DNA of 5,603 nucleotides from Clostridia bacterium (GTDB taxonomy: Bacteria > Bacillota_A > Clostridia > Oscillospirales > CAG-272): assembly GCA_017632155.1 (NCBI GenBank), contig JAGBRZ010000056.1, positions 1 through 5,603 on the forward strand, in the 5' to 3' direction. Positions 5,034 through 5,603 of this stretch are shown here, in pieces. The notes under the pieces are model-generated. The model worked only from the letters and a program-made list of their open reading frames with translations. It did not search any database and was not told the DNA's origin. Every line of letters starts with the position of its first letter. Position 1 is the first letter of the stretch. Position numbers and translations under genes: made by a program.

Positions 5034-5603
5034 AAAGAAGCTGGCGTTCTATATTCGTCTGTCCTTGGAGGACTTTGATCTGAAGACGTCGGATAAAACC
5101 GAAAGTAACAGTGTCTCGAACCAGAGAAAACTCTTGCAGGATTACTACGATTCGCATCCAGAACTGAAGGAATATGAAATCATTGAATTCTGTGATGATG
5201 GTTATACCGGAACCAATTTTGACCGTCCCAGATTTATGGCAATGATGGAGTTAGCACGCCAGAAGGAGATCCATGCCATTATTGTAAAAGACTTATCTCG
5301 TTTCGGTCGTGACTATCTTGAGGTGGGCGCCTATTTAGAGTTGATTCTGCCCTTGTTTGGCACACGATTCATATCTGTGAATGATAACTTCGACAGTAAC
5401 AACTATGTCGGCACTACCGGCGGTCTTGAACTGGCCTTGCGTAATCTGATCAATGGGTTGTATAGCAAGGATTTGTCTGTAAAAATCAAAAGTGCAAATA
5501 AGACTCGAAGCCGTCGCGGTGAATACTGGGGAGGAACTGCATTCTATGGATACCGATTGGAACCCAAGAATAAGCATAAAATCATTGTTGACACAGATGT
5601 GGC
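5023..5603 (+). CDS. Large serine recombinase 3 (5' part, cut by window end)
   Basis: The ORF starts at ATG 5023, overlapping the previous gene by 11 bp, with GGGAGG (5008-5013) 9 nt upstream. It stays open to the window edge for 193 codons. The protein begins MLCKKKLAFYIRLSLEDFD, with Arg12 and nucleophile Ser14, then ESNSVSNQRKLL (27-38), DDGYTGTNFDRPRF (58-71) and VKDLSRFGRDY with Arg93 and Arg96, and reaches AFYGYRLEP, the beginning of the recombinase domain. That covers the complete catalytic domain. It looks closer to gene 1 than to gene 2 in these motifs (SNSxSNQ, DDGYTGTxxDRP, SRFGR). The zinc ribbon and coiled coil should lie beyond the window. The missing end is a window effect, not evidence of truncation. 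Confidence 0.95.
   Translation, partial: MLCKKKLAFYIRLSLEDFDLKTSDKTESNSVSNQRKLLQDYYDSHPELKEYEIIEFCDDGYTGTNFDRPRFMAMMELARQKEIHAIIVKDLSRFGRDYLEVGAYLELILPLFGTRFISVNDNFDSNNYVGTTGGLELALRNLINGLYSKDLSVKIKSANKTRSRRGEYWGGTAFYGYRLEPKNKHKIIVDTDV

Larger units (their letters stand above)
1..5603 (+). mobile_element. Integration module of an integrative mobile element (partial)
   Basis: Three consecutive large serine recombinase genes, preceded by a sigma-like/HTH_16 gene pair and a small element-associated protein, form a typical integration and regulation module of a clostridial integrative element. The order (sigma-like regulator, HTH_16 protein, small protein, recombinase) parallels the Tn916 order orf7, orf8, xis, int, but with serine in place of tyrosine recombinases. 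Neither element end, no relaxase and no cargo gene is inside the window, so conjugative versus mobilizable status is unknown. Triplets of serine integrases have been described in some ICE families of Firmicutes; membership of one of these is inference. Confidence 0.8.

Noticed and set aside
1..5603. CRISPR array, tRNA or rRNA genes, toxin-antitoxin pair, insertion sequence
   Set aside because: No regularly spaced repeats, no tRNA cloverleaf or rRNA sequence, no second small gene pair with toxin features and no DDE transposase were seen.

Overview
The window looks like the integration-module end of an integrative (probably conjugative or mobilizable) element from a Gram-positive anaerobe of the Clostridia, most likely a gut-type lineage. 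The reasons are very strong AGGAGG-type ribosome binding sites, moderate GC, every gene on the + strand, and accessory genes of the Tn916/Tn1549 kind. No host gene or attachment site is visible, so the element's ends and species cannot be fixed from this sequence.

Layout. Positions 1-264 are non-coding. They hold a small GC-rich hairpin, a strong intrinsic terminator (about 75-124), an unusually perfect Shine-Dalgarno followed by a two-codon ORF, a perfect -10 hexamer, a 17-bp palindrome, and a hairpin over the next ribosome binding site. Positions 265-868 carry two overlapping small regulatory genes: a sigma-70 region-4-like protein and a small HTH_16-type protein resembling a sigma region-2 fragment. 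They are the counterparts of Tn916 orf7 and orf8 and end at a clear terminator (870-903). Positions 904-1283 form a 380-nt gap without a credible gene. It has a good promoter at its start and a run of stem-loops that looks like a structured RNA or long structured 5' leader. Positions 1284-1541 encode an 85-aa protein of the kind commonly found next to recombinases in clostridial elements (I believe DUF6870). A 138-nt spacer with an imperfect hairpin over the ribosome binding site leads into the recombinases.

Positions 1680-5603 are three large serine recombinases in a row: 550 aa, 566 aa, and a third cut off by the window edge after 193 aa. The stop of the first directly abuts the start of the second, and the second overlaps the third by 11 bp, so they are almost certainly co-translated. 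All three keep the catalytic Ser and the Arg pair of the active site; the two complete ones also have the recombinase domain, a Cys4 zinc ribbon and a coiled coil. They are divergent paralogues, so they are likely to act together or with divided roles in excision and integration.

The proteins belong to known families. The least explained parts are the RNA-level features: the 990-1245 structured region, the leader before the sigma-like gene with mutually exclusive pairings, and the stem that covers the ribosome binding site of the first recombinase.
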